Shown: positions 35,806-47,534 of the stretch, piece by piece | Layout of the letters: each line of letters begins with the position of its first letter | Position numbering within the stretch: position 1 is the first letter of the stretch | Origin: Zoogloea ramigera | Lineage (GTDB): Bacteria > Pseudomonadota > Gammaproteobacteria > Burkholderiales > Rhodocyclaceae | DNA: 64,000 nucleotides | Assembly (NCBI RefSeq): GCF_006539865.1 | Contig: NZ_BJNV01000011.1 | Span: forward strand, 1 to 64,000 | Reading direction: 5' to 3' | The notes under the pieces: model-generated | Told to the model about the DNA's origin: nothing | What the model saw: the letters and a program-made list of their open reading frames with translations, nothing else | Database searches by the model: none | Made by a program: the position numbers and the translations under genes

Positions 35806-36630
35806 TCAGCGCCCTCCCCGCGCAGGACGCAGCTCGGCGGGCAGGTCGCGCCCGTGGTGGCGGCGGTAGATCTCGTTGAGGCGGCCGTTCCGCAGCTGTT
35901 CGAAGACCCAGGCGTTGACCCAGGCACGCAGCGCCCGCTCCCGTCGGGGCATGGCGATGGCCACATCCATCTCCTGCTGGACGAACTTACCCTCGAACAT
36001 CTTGTAGCCGGCCCGTTGGTTCACCGCGTCGAGCACGGCGTTCTGGGTCGAGAAGAGGTCGAGCCGGCCGGCTGCCGCCGCCTCGATCAGCATCATGTCG
36101 CTCTCGAAATCGACCCGCCGGGCCCGCGGTGCGAAGCGGGCCACCAGCGCCCCGCTGGCGGTATTGCGGGTCACCCCAATCTCCATGCCGGCAAGGTCGG
36201 TGTAGCCACTGACACTGAGCGCCGGGCGCCCGGCCAGCACCACGTAGAGCCGCGCATAGGGCATCGAGAAACCGACCACCTGCTCCCGCTCGGGGGTGAT
36301 CGCCAGGCTCGAAACCACCAGGTCCACCGTGCCCGCCTCGAGCGCCGGGAGCCGCCCGGCGTTGGTGAGGCGCACGATCTCGAGCCGGACACCCAGGTCG
36401 CTCGCCAGCAGGCGCGCGGTATCCACGTCGGAACCCACGAGCTCCTGGCGGGCATCCAGATAACTGAAGAGGGGCACGCCCACCGCCACCCCCACCCGGA
36501 GCCCCCCGCGCTGGAGGACGTCAGCAAGCAGGTCGGCCCTGGCCGCCGGCACCGCCAGCAGCGCGACGACAACCCACAGGGACACCACCAGCCGGAGCGC
36601 CGGACCCGCACCACGCAGAAATGCGTACAT
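35806..36630 (-). CDS. Family-3 periplasmic solute-binding protein (first copy)
   Basis: A 274-aa SBP_bac_3 protein with signal peptide (LVVSLWVVVALLAVPAARA), GSDVDTARLLASDLGV, LVVSSLAITPEREQ and DLAGMEIGVTRNTASG. It is the first gene of the four-gene sensory operon. ATG 36630 with GAGAG just upstream is preferred to GTG 36642. No ABC permease or ATPase for amino-acid uptake is encoded nearby. Confidence 0.9.
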   Translation of the reverse strand: MYAFLRGAGPALRLVVSLWVVVALLAVPAARADLLADVLQRGGLRVGVAVGVPLFSYLDARQELVGSDVDTARLLASDLGVRLEIVRLTNAGRLPALEAGTVDLVVSSLAITPEREQVVGFSMPYARLYVVLAGRPALSVSGYTDLAGMEIGVTRNTASGALVARFAPRARRVDFESDMMLIEAAAAGRLDLFSTQNAVLDAVNQRAGYKMFEGKFVQQEMDVAIAMPRRERALRAWVNAWVFEQLRNGRLNEIYRRHHGRDLPAELRPARGGR

Positions 36631-36962
36631 CGACTCTCTCACGCGGAATAGTACGTCTGATTACGGACGCCATCCCCGATGCTTGAGGGCTTTTTTGATG
36701 AATGTATCGGCATGGCTCCAGGCAGCCGAAGACCAGGGCCGCCCGGATGGGCGACGTCCGTGGCAAAGGGCGCCAACCGGGCTTCGAGGCCCGCGCACGA
36801 CCGCGTGCAGCAAGGGCCGCCCCTTCCCGGCAGACCCGCACACCCCGGTCCCGGATGCGACGAGGGCGCCACAAGGCGCCCTCCGGCCTGGCGCTGATCC
36901 GTGAAGAGGACCACGCGGGAGGCGGTGGATCGACCCACCGCCAGTCATTCCAGGACAAGCCT
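36631..36962. other. Gap between tatC and the sensory operon
   Basis: This 332-bp stretch should hold the promoter of the sensory operon and the end of the tat transcript. I see only a perfect 9-bp hairpin GAGGGCGCC-acaa-GGCGCCCTC at 36862-36883 without a T-tract. Overlapping frames on both strands are G+C-driven and lack ribosome-binding sites. Confidence 0.45.
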
Positions 36963-37706
36963 TCAGCTGCTTACCGCCTCATCAGCGCGCGTCTTGGTAA
37001 CGAAGCGGGACAGGAATATCCCCAGCTCGTAGAGCAGGCACATGGGCACCGCCAGCATCAGCTGGGACACCACGTCCGGCGGCGTGACCACTGCGGCGAT
37101 GACGAAGGCGCCGACGATCACGTAGGGCCGCGCCTCCTTGAGCTTGGCCACATCGACGATCCCCAGCTTGACCAGCACGATCACGATCACCGGCACCTCG
37201 AAGGTGATGCCGAAGGCCAGGAACATCGACATCACGAAGGCCAGGTATTGCTCGATGTCCGGCGCCGGGGTGATGCTCTTCGGCGCAAACTGGGCGATGA
37301 ACTTGAACACCGTGCCGAACACGAAGAAATAACAGAAGGCCATGCCCGCCAAAAACAGCACCGTGCTGCCCACCACCAGCGGCAGACCCAGGCGCTTCTC
37401 GTGGGCGTAGAGGCCCGGCGCGATGAAGCACCAGGCCTGGTACAGCACGAAGGGCAGCGCGATCACGAAGGCCACCAGCAGCGTGACCTTCATGGGCACG
37501 AAGAACGGCGTGACGACGCCGGTGGCGATCATCTTGGTGCCTTCGGGCAGCGCACTCATCATCGGGTGCGCGAGGATGTCGTAGATGTCGCCGGCCCAGG
37601 GCATCAGGCACACGAAGATCGCGACCACCGCAACCACGGCCCGCAGCAGGCGGTCGCGCAGCTCGACCAAGTGAGAGATGAAACTGTCTTCCTGCGGCTC
37701 GCTCAT
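36963..37706 (-). CDS. tatC: Sec-independent protein translocase TatC
   Basis: A 247-aa inner-membrane protein with six predicted helices. It opens SFISHLVELRDRLLRAV and contains the conserved cytoplasmic loop FIAPGLYAHEKR and FEVPVIV. TatC binds twin-arginine signal peptides and, with TatB, forms the receptor for export of folded proteins. It overlaps tatB by 4 bp (ATGA). Confidence 0.97.
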   Translation of the reverse strand: MSEPQEDSFISHLVELRDRLLRAVVAVVAIFVCLMPWAGDIYDILAHPMMSALPEGTKMIATGVVTPFFVPMKVTLLVAFVIALPFVLYQAWCFIAPGLYAHEKRLGLPLVVGSTVLFLAGMAFCYFFVFGTVFKFIAQFAPKSITPAPDIEQYLAFVMSMFLAFGITFEVPVIVIVLVKLGIVDVAKLKEARPYVIVGAFVIAAVVTPPDVVSQLMLAVPMCLLYELGIFLSRFVTKTRADEAVSS

Positions 37707-38236
37707 GACTGGGTGCTCTTGCCGGCGCTGCCGGGCTCATTTGAATCGACGCCTGCCGACACCGGCGCAGCGGGCGCCACGGCGGGCGGAACATCGACGA
37801 AGACGGGCGGGCCGGCGTGCTGCTCGGCCTCGGCCAGCTGCTTGTCGAGGAGATCGGAGACGACGTCGTGGCTGTGCCCGGTGTCGACGAGCTCGGGGCT
37901 GGCCGGTGGCGTGGACTTGAGGGTGTTCTCGAGATCGCCGATCGCCGACGAGGCCGATTGCAGCGATGACGAGAGCCCGCTCTCGACGCCCGCCATCTCG
38001 CTCCTCACCGTGCCTTCGAAGGCCATCGCCGACTTGCGCGCTTCTTCCTGCAGCTTCTTCAGCTCGTCGAGCTGCATCTCGCGGTTGATGTCCGACTTCA
38101 CGTCGGAGACGTAACGCTGCAGGCGGCCCAACAGGTGCCCGGTGGTGCGCGCAACCTTGGGCAGCCGCTCGGGGCCGAGCACCAGCAGCGCCACGATGCC
38201 GATGACCATGAGTTCAGAAAAACCGATGTCGAACAT
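37703..38236 (-). CDS. tatB: Sec-independent protein translocase TatB
   Basis: A 177-aa protein. The N-terminal membrane helix (FDIGFSELMVIGIVALLVLGPERLP) with the conserved Glu and Gly-Pro hinge is followed by an amphipathic helix and a long charged, proline-rich tail. It works with TatC as the receptor. It is separated from tatA by a terminator-like hairpin. Confidence 0.96.
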   Translation of the reverse strand: MFDIGFSELMVIGIVALLVLGPERLPKVARTTGHLLGRLQRYVSDVKSDINREMQLDELKKLQEEARKSAMAFEGTVRSEMAGVESGLSSSLQSASSAIGDLENTLKSTPPASPELVDTGHSHDVVSDLLDKQLAEAEQHAGPPVFVDVPPAVAPAAPVSAGVDSNEPGSAGKSTQS

Positions 38237-38286
38237 CTGATTCGCCTAATGTGAGGAAACGCCTGGGGCCGGCGGACGCCAGAAAC

Positions 38287-38316
38287 AAAAAGAGGGGCGG
38301 CTCGATGCGCCCCTCT
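38287..38316 (-). terminator. Terminator-like hairpin between tatA and tatB
   Basis: On the minus strand AGAGGGGCG, loop CATCGAGC, CGCCCCTCT, then TTTTG. The 9-bp perfect stem plus T-run is a good Rho-independent terminator. It lies 25 bp after the tatA stop and 51 bp before tatB, in the direction of transcription. Confidence 0.8.
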
Positions 38317-38340
38317 GCCGCGCGTGCTGCCGGGCCTGGA

Positions 38341-38559
38341 TCAGGATTTGTTCTTTTCCCGGGCTTCCGCGTCGATGGTCTGCTTGCTGGCGGCGTCGCC
38401 GATCTTCTGGCTGTCGCCCTCGGCTTCTTTCATGCCGTCCTTGAAGCCCTTCACCGCGCCTCCGAGATCCTGGCCGATGTTGCGAAGCTTCTTGGTGCCG
38501 AAGACGAGCATCACGATCACCAAGACGATCAGCCAGTGCCAAATGCTGAAGGAACCCAT
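38341..38559 (-). CDS. tatA: Sec-independent protein translocase TatA
   Basis: A 72-aa protein with the single N-terminal helix ([17 protein letters not shown]), the [22 protein letters not shown] amphipathic helix and a short polar tail. TatA oligomers form the translocating pore and are needed in excess over TatB and TatC. It follows hinT by 16 bp. Confidence 0.97.
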   Translation of the reverse strand: MGSFSIWHWLIVLVIVMLVFGTKKLRNIGQDLGGAVKGFKDGMKEAEGDSQKIGDAASKQTIDAEAREKNKS

Positions 38560-38575
38560 TGAATTCTCCTAGTAA

Positions 38576-38923
38576 CTACCGTTTGAGCATCGGCCCGACC
38601 GGATCCGGCCCACCGACGATGTGCATGTGCACATGCATGACTTCCTGCCCGCCGACGCGGCCAGTGTTGATGATGGACCGGAAGCCGTCGGTGCTGCCTT
38701 GATCGACAGCAATCCCGTTGGCGACCGCCAGCATCCGGCCGAGAACCGGGGTGTCTTCCGGCGCCGCATGGGCCAGCGAGGTGATGTGCCGCTTCGGGAT
38801 CACCAGCACATGCACCGGCCGCTGGGGCTGGATGTCGCGGAAGGCCAGCACCTCGTCGTCTTCATAGACTTTTGCGGCAGGGATCTCGCCGCGGACGATG
38901 CGGCAGAACAGGCAATCATGCAT
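38576..38923 (-). CDS. hinT: HIT-family nucleotide-binding protein HinT
   Basis: A 115-aa histidine-triad protein with an N-terminal CLFCRIV zinc-site remnant and the catalytic HVHMHIVGG. It hydrolyses adenosine 5'-monophosphoramidates. It sits between hisE and tatA, the usual place in betaproteobacteria. Confidence 0.95.
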   Translation of the reverse strand: MHDCLFCRIVRGEIPAAKVYEDDEVLAFRDIQPQRPVHVLVIPKRHITSLAHAAPEDTPVLGRMLAVANGIAVDQGSTDGFRSIINTGRVGGQEVMHVHMHIVGGPDPVGPMLKR

Positions 38924-38938
38924 TGTTGGATGCCTTCC

Positions 38939-39265
38939 TCAGCCGGCGGTTCGCGCTTTTTTCTCGTCGATGCCCGAGACGCCTTCGCGGCGGCGGAACT
39001 CGGCGAGCACGTCGTCCACCGACAGGCCGAAATGGGCCAGCAGCACCATGGTGTGGAACCACACGTCGGTGACTTCCCAGACCACGTGCAGCAGGTCCTT
39101 GTCCTTGGCCGCCATGATGGTCTCGGCGGCCTCCTCGGCGACCTTCTTGCAGATCGCGTCGGTGCCCTTGTGGAACAGGCTGGAGACGTAGGACGAATCC
39201 GGGCTGGCCTCCTTGCGCTCGGCAAGGGTGTTGGCGACGCGGTGCAGCACTTCGATGTCGATCAT
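38939..39265 (-). CDS. hisE: Phosphoribosyl-ATP pyrophosphatase HisE
   Basis: A 108-aa MazG-like enzyme of the second step of histidine synthesis, with the [12 protein letters not shown] helix and the EVTDVWFH motif binding Mg-PPi. ATG 39265 overlaps the hisI stop (ATGA); longer frames shadow hisI. The enzyme is separate from HisI, unlike the fused enterobacterial form. Confidence 0.95.
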   Translation of the reverse strand: MIDIEVLHRVANTLAERKEASPDSSYVSSLFHKGTDAICKKVAEEAAETIMAAKDKDLLHVVWEVTDVWFHTMVLLAHFGLSVDDVLAEFRRREGVSGIDEKKARTAG

Positions 39266-39647
39266 TTGTAAATCTCCTTCGGGTCTTTCAGAACCGGTTC
39301 GACGGCCTCCCAGCGCCCGTCGGCGAAGTGCTTCTGGAAGAAGCAGCTGCGCCGGCCGGTATGGCAGGCGATGCCGCCCACCTGCTCGATCTTGAGGAGG
39401 ACCACGTCGTTGTCGCAATCAATGCGGATCTCGCGGATCTTCTGGGTGTGGCCGGACTCTTCGCCCTTGTGCCACAGCTTGCCGCGGGATCGGGAGAAAT
39501 ATACCGCCTCGCCTGTTTCAGCCGTTCGCGCCAGCGCGTCGCGGTTCATCCAGGCGAACATCAGCACGTCGCCGGTTTCGGCGTCCTGGGCGATGGCGGG
39601 GATCAGGCCGTCCTTGTCCCAGGTGAGTTCGTCGAGCCAGGCGGTGC

Positions 39648-39651
<4 letters not shown>
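39262..39651 (-). CDS. hisI: Phosphoribosyl-AMP cyclohydrolase HisI
   Basis: A 129-aa enzyme opening the purine ring of PR-AMP. Zinc and Mg ligands are visible in DCDNDV and CHTGRRSCF. The start is GTG 39651, overlapping the hisF stop (GTGA). Confidence 0.95.
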
Positions 39652-40406
<755 letters not shown>

Positions 40407-40410
40407 GAAC

Positions 40411-41157
40411 TCAGGCGGCCCCGTTGAGCTCGTCGGCGCGGGCCTGCGCCTTGGCGAAATCGAGGGTGCCTTCGTAGATCGCCCGGCCGGTGATGGCGCC
40501 GGTGATGCCTTCGCCCTCGACGGCGCACAGCGCTTCGACGTCGGTGACGGTGGCGATGCCGCCGCTGGCGATGACCGGAATGCGCAGGGCCTGGGCCAAC
40601 TTGACGGTGGCTTCGATATTGACGCCGGAGAGCATGCCGTCACGGCCGATGTCGGTGTAGATCACGCCTTCAACGCCGTAGTCCTCGAACTTCTTGGCGA
40701 GGTCGACCACGTCGTGGCCGGTGAGCTTGGACCAGCCATCGACGGCCACCTTGCCGTCCTTGGCGTCGAGCCCGACGATGATGTGGCCGGGGAAGGCGCT
40801 GCAGGCGTCGTGCAGGAAACCGGGGTTCTTGACCGCGGCGGTGCCGATGATCACGTAGGTGATGCCGGCGTCGAGCACGCGCTCGATGGTGTCGAGGTCA
40901 CGGATGCCACCGCCCAGCTGGACGGGAATCTCGTCGCCGACCTCGGCCAGGATCGCCTTGATGGCGGCCTGGTTCTTGGGCTTGCCGGCGAAGGCGCCAT
41001 TGAGGTCGACCACGTGCAGTCGGCGGGCCCCCTGTTCGATCCAGTGCCGGGCGGTGGCCCGGGGATCTTCGGAGAACACGGTGGCAGCGTCCATTTCGCC
41101 TTGTTTAAGGCGCACGCAGTGACCATCCTTGAGGTCAATAGCGGGAATCAGCAGCAT
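40411..41157 (-). CDS. hisA: ProFAR isomerase HisA
   Basis: A 248-aa TIM-barrel isomerase with [15 protein letters not shown] (catalytic Asp) and [11 protein letters not shown] (second Asp). It acts on ProFAR between HisI and HisF/H. It lies 60 bp after hisH. Confidence 0.96.
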   Translation of the reverse strand: MLLIPAIDLKDGHCVRLKQGEMDAATVFSEDPRATARHWIEQGARRLHVVDLNGAFAGKPKNQAAIKAILAEVGDEIPVQLGGGIRDLDTIERVLDAGITYVIIGTAAVKNPGFLHDACSAFPGHIIVGLDAKDGKVAVDGWSKLTGHDVVDLAKKFEDYGVEGVIYTDIGRDGMLSGVNIEATVKLAQALRIPVIASGGIATVTDVEALCAVEGEGITGAITGRAIYEGTLDFAKAQARADELNGAA

Positions 41158-41217
41158 AGCGAGAGATTGCGGAAGAGGAGTTGAAACCGAAACGGGGGAA
41201 TGAAAAGCGACCGGGCG

Positions 41218-41856
41218 TCAGGGCTTCCAGGACATGAAGTTCGACAGGAGCTGGAGACCCGCCGCGGCACTTTTTTCAGGGTGGAACTGGACGGCAAAGA
41301 TATTAGCCTGCGCTACCGCCCCGGTAAAGGGGATGCCGTAGTCGGTGGTGGCCGCGACGATAGCCGGATCGGCCGGATCGACGTAGTAGCTGTGCACGTA
41401 ATAAAAGCGCGCACCGTCGGGGATGCCGACCCACAGCGGGTGGGCCTGCTTCTGCCACACCTCGTTCCAGCCCATGTGGGGCACCTTCAGGCGCGCACCG
41501 TCGGCGCCAACCATCTTGTCGGCGGGAAAGCGGCGCACTTCGCCCTTGAACACGCACAACCCGGGCACGTCGCCCTCCTGGCTGTGCTCGAAGAGCATCT
41601 GCTGACCGATGCAGATACCCAGGAAAGGCTTGTTGCGGGCCGCCTCGAGCACCGCCGGACGCAGGCCGCGGGCGTCGAGCTCGCGCATGCAGTCGGGCAT
41701 CGCGCCCTGACCGGGGAAAACCACCCGGTCGGCCGCCAGCACTTCGGCCGGGTCGGCGGTGACGAGGACTTGCACATCGGCAGCCACGTGTTCGATGGCC
41801 TTGGCCACCGAACGCAGGTTGCCCATGCCGTAATCGATGATCGCAAGCTTGCTCAT
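41218..41856 (-). CDS. hisH: Imidazole glycerol phosphate synthase glutaminase subunit HisH
   Basis: A 212-aa class I glutamine amidotransferase. The nucleophile Cys is in GICIGQQM and His/Glu in VQFHPEKS. It supplies ammonia to HisF. ATG 41856 overlaps the hisB stop; a much longer open frame upstream (to 43542) shadows hisB and antisense hisC. Confidence 0.95.
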   Translation of the reverse strand: MSKLAIIDYGMGNLRSVAKAIEHVAADVQVLVTADPAEVLAADRVVFPGQGAMPDCMRELDARGLRPAVLEAARNKPFLGICIGQQMLFEHSQEGDVPGLCVFKGEVRRFPADKMVGADGARLKVPHMGWNEVWQKQAHPLWVGIPDGARFYYVHSYYVDPADPAIVAATTDYGIPFTGAVAQANIFAVQFHPEKSAAAGLQLLSNFMSWKP

Positions 41857-42440
41857 AGGGCCCCCTTGGTGGACGGCACCATGCCGGCCTGGCGCGGGTC
41901 CGGCGTCACCGCCATGCGCAGCGCGCGGCCGAAGGCCTTGAAGACGGTTTCGCACTGGTGGTGCGCGTTGCGCCCCTTGAGATTGTCGATGTGCAGGCTG
42001 ACGCCGGCGTGATTGACGAAGCCCTGGAAGAATTCGTAAACGAGCTGGGTGTCCAGCGCGCCGATCATGCCGGCGGTGAAGGGCACCTCGAACTCCAGCC
42101 CGGGCCGGCCGGACAGATCGACCACCACCCGCGACAGCGCCTCGTCGAGGGGCACGTAAGCGTGGCCGTAGCGGGTCAGCCCCTTCTTGTCGCCGACCGC
42201 CTTCGCGAAGGCCTGGCCGACGGTGATGCCCACATCCTCGACAGTATGGTGGCCGTCGATGTGCAGGTCGCCAACGGACTCGATCTCCAGGTCGAAGCTG
42301 CCGTGGCGGGCAATCTGGTCGAGCATGTGGTCGAAGAAACCGATGCCGGTGTTGAGCTGACTCTTGCCGCTGCCGTCGAGATCGATCTTGACGCGGATCT
42401 TGGTTTCGAGGGTATCGCGGGATATTTCGGCGTGCCGCAT
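41853..42440 (-). CDS. hisB: Imidazoleglycerol-phosphate dehydratase HisB
   Basis: A 195-aa monofunctional dehydratase with the metal-binding HHTVEDVGI and [13 protein letters not shown] motifs; no phosphatase domain is fused. ATG 42440 ([10 protein letters not shown]) is used. Because the upstream gene hisC is on the opposite strand, hisB must have its own promoter in the 109-bp divergent gap. Confidence 0.95.
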   Translation of the reverse strand: MRHAEISRDTLETKIRVKIDLDGSGKSQLNTGIGFFDHMLDQIARHGSFDLEIESVGDLHIDGHHTVEDVGITVGQAFAKAVGDKKGLTRYGHAYVPLDEALSRVVVDLSGRPGLEFEVPFTAGMIGALDTQLVYEFFQGFVNHAGVSLHIDNLKGRNAHHQCETVFKAFGRALRMAVTPDPRQAGMVPSTKGAL

Positions 42441-42549
42441 TGCGTGGTTTTCCAGGAAGAACAGTCGAAACTGGGTGAACAAAGGGCATGATAGCATCTA
42501 GTGTTTTCACCGTCCCTTCCGGCACGCGCTGCCGCCGAGCCGATCTGCC

Positions 42550-43641
42550 ATGAGCCGCTTCTGGAGCCCCGTCGTCCACGACCTGACGCCCTATGTCCCC
42601 GGCGAGCAACCCAAGCTCGCCAACCTGGTCAAGCTCAACACCAACGAGAACCCCTACCCGCCGAGCCCCCATGTGCTGGCGGCGATCCGCGCCGAGCTCG
42701 GCGGCGACGCCGACCGCCTCAAGCTCTACCCCGACCCGACCGGCAGCCAGCTCAAGGCCGCCGTGGCCCGGCATTTCGGCATCGCGCCCGAGTGGGTGTT
42801 CGTGGGCAACAGCTCGGACGAAGTGCTGGCCCACACCTTCCAGGCCCTGCTCAAGCACGAGCGGCCCCTGCTCTTCCCGGACATCACCTACAGCTTTTAT
42901 CCGGTGTATTGCGGCCTGTACGGCATCGCCTTCGAGGCCGTGCCGCTCGCCGACGACTTCACGATCCGCGTTGACGACTATCTGGCCCGTGGCGCCGACC
43001 GCGTGGGCGCGGTGATCTTCCCGAACCCCAACGCGCCCACCGGCCGCCTGCTGCCGCTGTCCGAGATCGCCCGCCTGGCCGCCGGCCTGCCCGATGCGCC
43101 GATCGTGGTCGACGAGGCCTACGTGGATTTCGGCGGTCTCGACGTGATTCCCACCGCCGTCGCGCTGGTGCAGCAGTTCCCCAACATCCTGGTCACCCAG
43201 ACGCTCTCCAAGAGCCGTTCGTTGGCCGGGCTGCGGGTGGGTTTTGCGATCGGTCAGCCGGAGCTCGTCGAGGCCCTCACCCGTGTCAAGGACAGCTTCA
43301 ACTCCTACCCGCTGGATCGCCTGGCCCTGGTGGGCGCCAGTGCCGCGATGGACGATGAGGCCCATTACGAGACCACCCGCCGCCAGGTGATCGCCAGCCG
43401 CGAAGCCCTCACCGCCGAGCTCGGCGCGCTTGGTTTCGAGGTGCTGCCGTCCGCCGCCAACTTCGTCTTCGCCCGCCACCCGGGCCGCGACGCCGCCCAG
43501 CTGGCCGCCGCGCTGCGCGAGCGCAGCATCATCGTGCGGCACTTCAAGGCGGCGCGCATCGACCAGTTCCTGCGCATCACCGTGGGCACCGACGCCCAGT
43601 GCGTGCAGCTCGTCGAGGCGCTGCAGGAGATCCTCGGCTGA
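42550..43641 (+). CDS. hisC: Histidinol-phosphate aminotransferase HisC
   Basis: A 363-aa class I/II aminotransferase. The PLP lysine is in [14 protein letters not shown], with [11 protein letters not shown] and DEAYVDFGG as further family motifs. It is the only his gene here on the plus strand, lying between minus-strand hisB and hisD, and ends at its own strong terminator. Confidence 0.95.
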   Translation: MSRFWSPVVHDLTPYVPGEQPKLANLVKLNTNENPYPPSPHVLAAIRAELGGDADRLKLYPDPTGSQLKAAVARHFGIAPEWVFVGNSSDEVLAHTFQALLKHERPLLFPDITYSFYPVYCGLYGIAFEAVPLADDFTIRVDDYLARGADRVGAVIFPNPNAPTGRLLPLSEIARLAAGLPDAPIVVDEAYVDFGGLDVIPTAVALVQQFPNILVTQTLSKSRSLAGLRVGFAIGQPELVEALTRVKDSFNSYPLDRLALVGASAAMDDEAHYETTRRQVIASREALTAELGALGFEVLPSAANFVFARHPGRDAAQLAAALRERSIIVRHFKAARIDQFLRITVGTDAQCVQLVEALQEILG

Positions 43642-43656
43642 CCTGGCAATGCCCGT

Positions 43657-43688
43657 AAAAAAGCCGCACCCGAGGGTGCGGCTTTTTT
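43657..43688. terminator. Strong bidirectional terminator between hisC and hisD
   Basis: AAAAAAGCCGCACCC, loop GA, GGGTGCGGCTTTTTT: a 15-bp stem with T6 on both strands. It ends hisC (plus) 15 bp after its stop and also serves hisD (minus), whose stop is at 43724. Confidence 0.92.
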
Positions 43689-43723
43689 GTGGCTGCGGGG
43701 GGCGGCCGGCCCGAGCTGAAGAC

Positions 43724-45040
43724 TCAGCCCTTCAGACGCATCTCGGCCGAACGGGCGTGGGCCTGCAGGCCTTCGCCGTGGGCCAGCACCGACGCGACCT
43801 TGCCGAGGGTCTGGGCGCCGGCCTCGGAGACGTCGATGAGGCTGGTACGCTTCTGGAAGTCGTACACCCCCAGCGGGCTCGAGAAACGCGCGCTGCGCAT
43901 GGTCGGCAACACATGGTTGGGGCCGGCGCAGTAGTCGCCCAGGGCCTCGACCGAGTAGTGACCGATGAAGATCGCGCCGGCGTGGCGAATCTGGTCGATC
44001 CACGGGTACGGGTCGGCGAGGGACAGCTCGAGGTGCTCGGGCGCGATGCGGTTGGCGATCCGGCAGGCCTCGGCGAGGTCACGCACGTGGATCAGCGCGC
44101 CGCGGTTCTTCAGCGAGGTGGCGATGGTGTCTCGGCGCGGCATCTCGGGCAGCAGGCGGGCGATGCTCTCCTCGACGCGGGCGATGAAGGCCGCGTCGGT
44201 GCACAGCAGGATGGACTGGGCCAGCTCATCGTGCTCGGCCTGGGCGAAGAGGTCCATCGCCACCCAGTCGGGGTTGCCCGAGCCGTCGGAGATGATCAGC
44301 ACCTCGGACGGGCCGGCCACCATGTCGATGCCGACGGTGCCGAAGACGCGGCGCTTGGCGGCCGCCACGTAGGCGTTGCCGGGGCCGACGATCTTGTCGA
44401 CCTGCGGGATGCTGTGGGTGCCATAGGCCAGCGCAGCCACGGCCTGGGCGCCACCGATCGTGAACACCCGGTCGACGCCGGTGATTGCGGCGGCGGCCAG
44501 CACCAGCGGGTTCTTCTCGCCGCGGGGCGTCGGCACGACCATGATCAGCTCGGCAACGCCGGCCACCTTGGCGGGGATGGCGTTCATCAGCACCGAGCTG
44601 GGGTAGGACGCGCGGCCGCCCGGCACATACAGGCCGACCCTATCCAGCGGCGTAACCTTCTGCCCGAGGCGGGTGCCGGCCATGCCCGGAGAATCGTCGG
44701 CGTAGCTCCACGATTCGAGCACCTGGCGCTCGTGGTAGCTGCGCACGCGGGCGGCGGCGGCTTCGAGAGCCTCGCGCTGGGCGGTGCTGAGGCCGGCCAG
44801 TGCGGCCTGGAGTTCGGACTTCGGGAGTTCGAGCGCAGCCATGTCGGCGGCGTCGAGGTGATCGAAACGGCGGGTGAACTCGACCACCGCCGCGTCGCCG
44901 TCCCGGCGCACGGCCTGCAGGATGTTGGCGACGGCGTCCTCGATGGCCGCGTCGGTGCTGCCCTCGAAGGCCAGCAGGGCGTCGAGGGTGGCGGAGAAGC
45001 CTTCGTCGGCGGACGACAGGCGGCGGATCTGTTCACTCAT
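43724..45040 (-). CDS. hisD: Histidinol dehydrogenase HisD
   Basis: A 438-aa zinc enzyme oxidising histidinol to histidine in two NAD-dependent steps. Conserved [22 protein letters not shown] and AEHDELAQS (zinc ligand) are present. ATG 45040 overlaps the hisG stop (ATGA). Confidence 0.96.
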   Translation of the reverse strand: MSEQIRRLSSADEGFSATLDALLAFEGSTDAAIEDAVANILQAVRRDGDAAVVEFTRRFDHLDAADMAALELPKSELQAALAGLSTAQREALEAAAARVRSYHERQVLESWSYADDSPGMAGTRLGQKVTPLDRVGLYVPGGRASYPSSVLMNAIPAKVAGVAELIMVVPTPRGEKNPLVLAAAAITGVDRVFTIGGAQAVAALAYGTHSIPQVDKIVGPGNAYVAAAKRRVFGTVGIDMVAGPSEVLIISDGSGNPDWVAMDLFAQAEHDELAQSILLCTDAAFIARVEESIARLLPEMPRRDTIATSLKNRGALIHVRDLAEACRIANRIAPEHLELSLADPYPWIDQIRHAGAIFIGHYSVEALGDYCAGPNHVLPTMRSARFSSPLGVYDFQKRTSLIDVSEAGAQTLGKVASVLAHGEGLQAHARSAEMRLKG

Positions 45041-45690
45041 TTCTTGACGGCTCCTGCGAAGGCCTCCAGCACCGGCTGGATCAGCTCGCGCTTCAGCTTG
45101 AGGGAGGCCTGATTGACGACGAGGCGGGAGCTGATGGGCATGATGTCCTCGACCTCGACCAGGTTGTTGGCCTTGAGCGTACCGCCCGTGGAGACCAGGT
45201 CGACGATGGCGTCGGCCAGGCCGACCAGCGGCGCGAGTTCCATCGAGCCATACAGCTTGATCAGGTCGACGTGGACGCCCTTGGCGGCAAAGTGTTCCCG
45301 GGCCGCGTTGACATATTTGGTGGCGACCCGGATGCGCGCACCGCGCTTGACCGCCGCGGCGTAGTCGAAGTCCTTGGGCGCTGCCACGCACAGCCGGCAC
45401 TTGGCGATGTTGAGGTCGAGGGGCTGGTACAGCCCGGCTCCGCCGTGTTCGAGCAGCACGTCCTTGCCGGCGATGCCCATGTCGGCGGCGCCGTACTGCA
45501 CGTAGGTCGGCGTGTCGGTGGCGCGCACGATGACCAGCCGCACGTCGGGCCGGTTGGTGCCGATGATGAGCTTGCGCGACGTTTCGGGGTTGTCGGTCGG
45601 CGTGATCCCGGCGGCGGCGAGCAGCGGCAGGGTTTCTTCGAAGATTCGGCCCTTCGAAAGGGCAAGCGTAATGCCGTTCAAGATGGTCAT
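45037..45690 (-). CDS. hisG: ATP phosphoribosyltransferase HisG (short form)
   Basis: A 217-aa catalytic subunit of the first step of histidine synthesis, with [16 protein letters not shown] and the PRPP loop [13 protein letters not shown]. It lacks the C-terminal histidine-binding domain, so the short-form enzyme needs HisZ, which is not in this window. It begins the hisG-hisD unit. Confidence 0.95.
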   Translation of the reverse strand: MTILNGITLALSKGRIFEETLPLLAAAGITPTDNPETSRKLIIGTNRPDVRLVIVRATDTPTYVQYGAADMGIAGKDVLLEHGGAGLYQPLDLNIAKCRLCVAAPKDFDYAAAVKRGARIRVATKYVNAAREHFAAKGVHVDLIKLYGSMELAPLVGLADAIVDLVSTGGTLKANNLVEVEDIMPISSRLVVNQASLKLKRELIQPVLEAFAGAVKK

Positions 45691-45794
45691 CTGTGTGCCT
45701 AAAACGTGATTCTAGCCGATAGCACCGCGCTCCGGCCCGCGGGGGTGGCGGCAGGCTTTGTTCGCGGCGCCGGTTCTGTTAGCCTTTGGACTGT

Positions 45795-45835
45795 GGCTGA
45801 ACCGCTCCCGGCGGGTTCGGCCCTTTTCATTTTTC
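45795..45835 (+). terminator. Hairpin with T-rich tail in the rnk leader
   Basis: GGCTGAACC and GGTTCGGCC flank a short loop and are followed by CTTTTCATTTTT, 18-30 bp before the rnk ATG. It could attenuate rnk or shield it from readthrough. The stem has one G-T pair. Confidence 0.4.
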
Positions 45836-45852
45836 AGTCTCAGGAGCATTGC

Positions 45853-46236
45853 ATGAAACCCGAAATCACCGTATCGACCAGCGATCTCGAACGCCTCGAG
45901 GGCCTGCTGTCGAAGCCGCCGACCCGCAACCGCAGCGATCTCGACGGCCTGCGCGCCGAACTCGACCGCGCCAACATCCTCGACACCGACGGCATGCCCG
46001 CCGACGTCATCATGATGAACAGCCGCGCCCGCTTCCGCGAGGAGACCTCGGGCCGCGAATACGAACTCACCCTGGCCTGGCCCCACGAGGCCAACGCCGC
46101 CGACGGCAAGGTGTCGATTTTCTCGCCGGCGGGCAGCGCCCTGCTGGGCTTGTCGGTCGGCCAGTGCATCGACTGGCAGACCCCGGAAGGCCACGCGATC
46201 CAGCTGCGGGTGCTGGCCGTGAGCCACGGGGCCTGA
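45853..46236 (+). CDS. rnk: Rnk/GreA-C-type nucleoside diphosphate kinase regulator
   Basis: A 127-aa protein with an N-terminal helical part (LERLEGLLSKPPTRN) and the C-terminal GreA/B FKBP-like domain (PAGSALLGLSVGQCIDW). Rnk proteins bind RNA polymerase and affect nucleoside diphosphate kinase levels. ATG 45853 has a good GGAG site; the longer frame from 45706 crosses the leader hairpin. It lies between hisG and murA on the opposite strand to both. Confidence 0.88.
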   Translation: MKPEITVSTSDLERLEGLLSKPPTRNRSDLDGLRAELDRANILDTDGMPADVIMMNSRARFREETSGREYELTLAWPHEANAADGKVSIFSPAGSALLGLSVGQCIDWQTPEGHAIQLRVLAVSHGA

Positions 46237-46269
46237 CCCCCAGGGGCCCGCCCCGCCGCCGGTGCGACC

Positions 46270-47523
<1,254 letters not shown>

Positions 47524-47534
47524 TCAACGGGCCC

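Noticed and set aside
41860-43542. Long minus-strand extension upstream of hisH
   Set aside because: It reads through hisB in another frame and antisense through hisC; only the HisH part is real.
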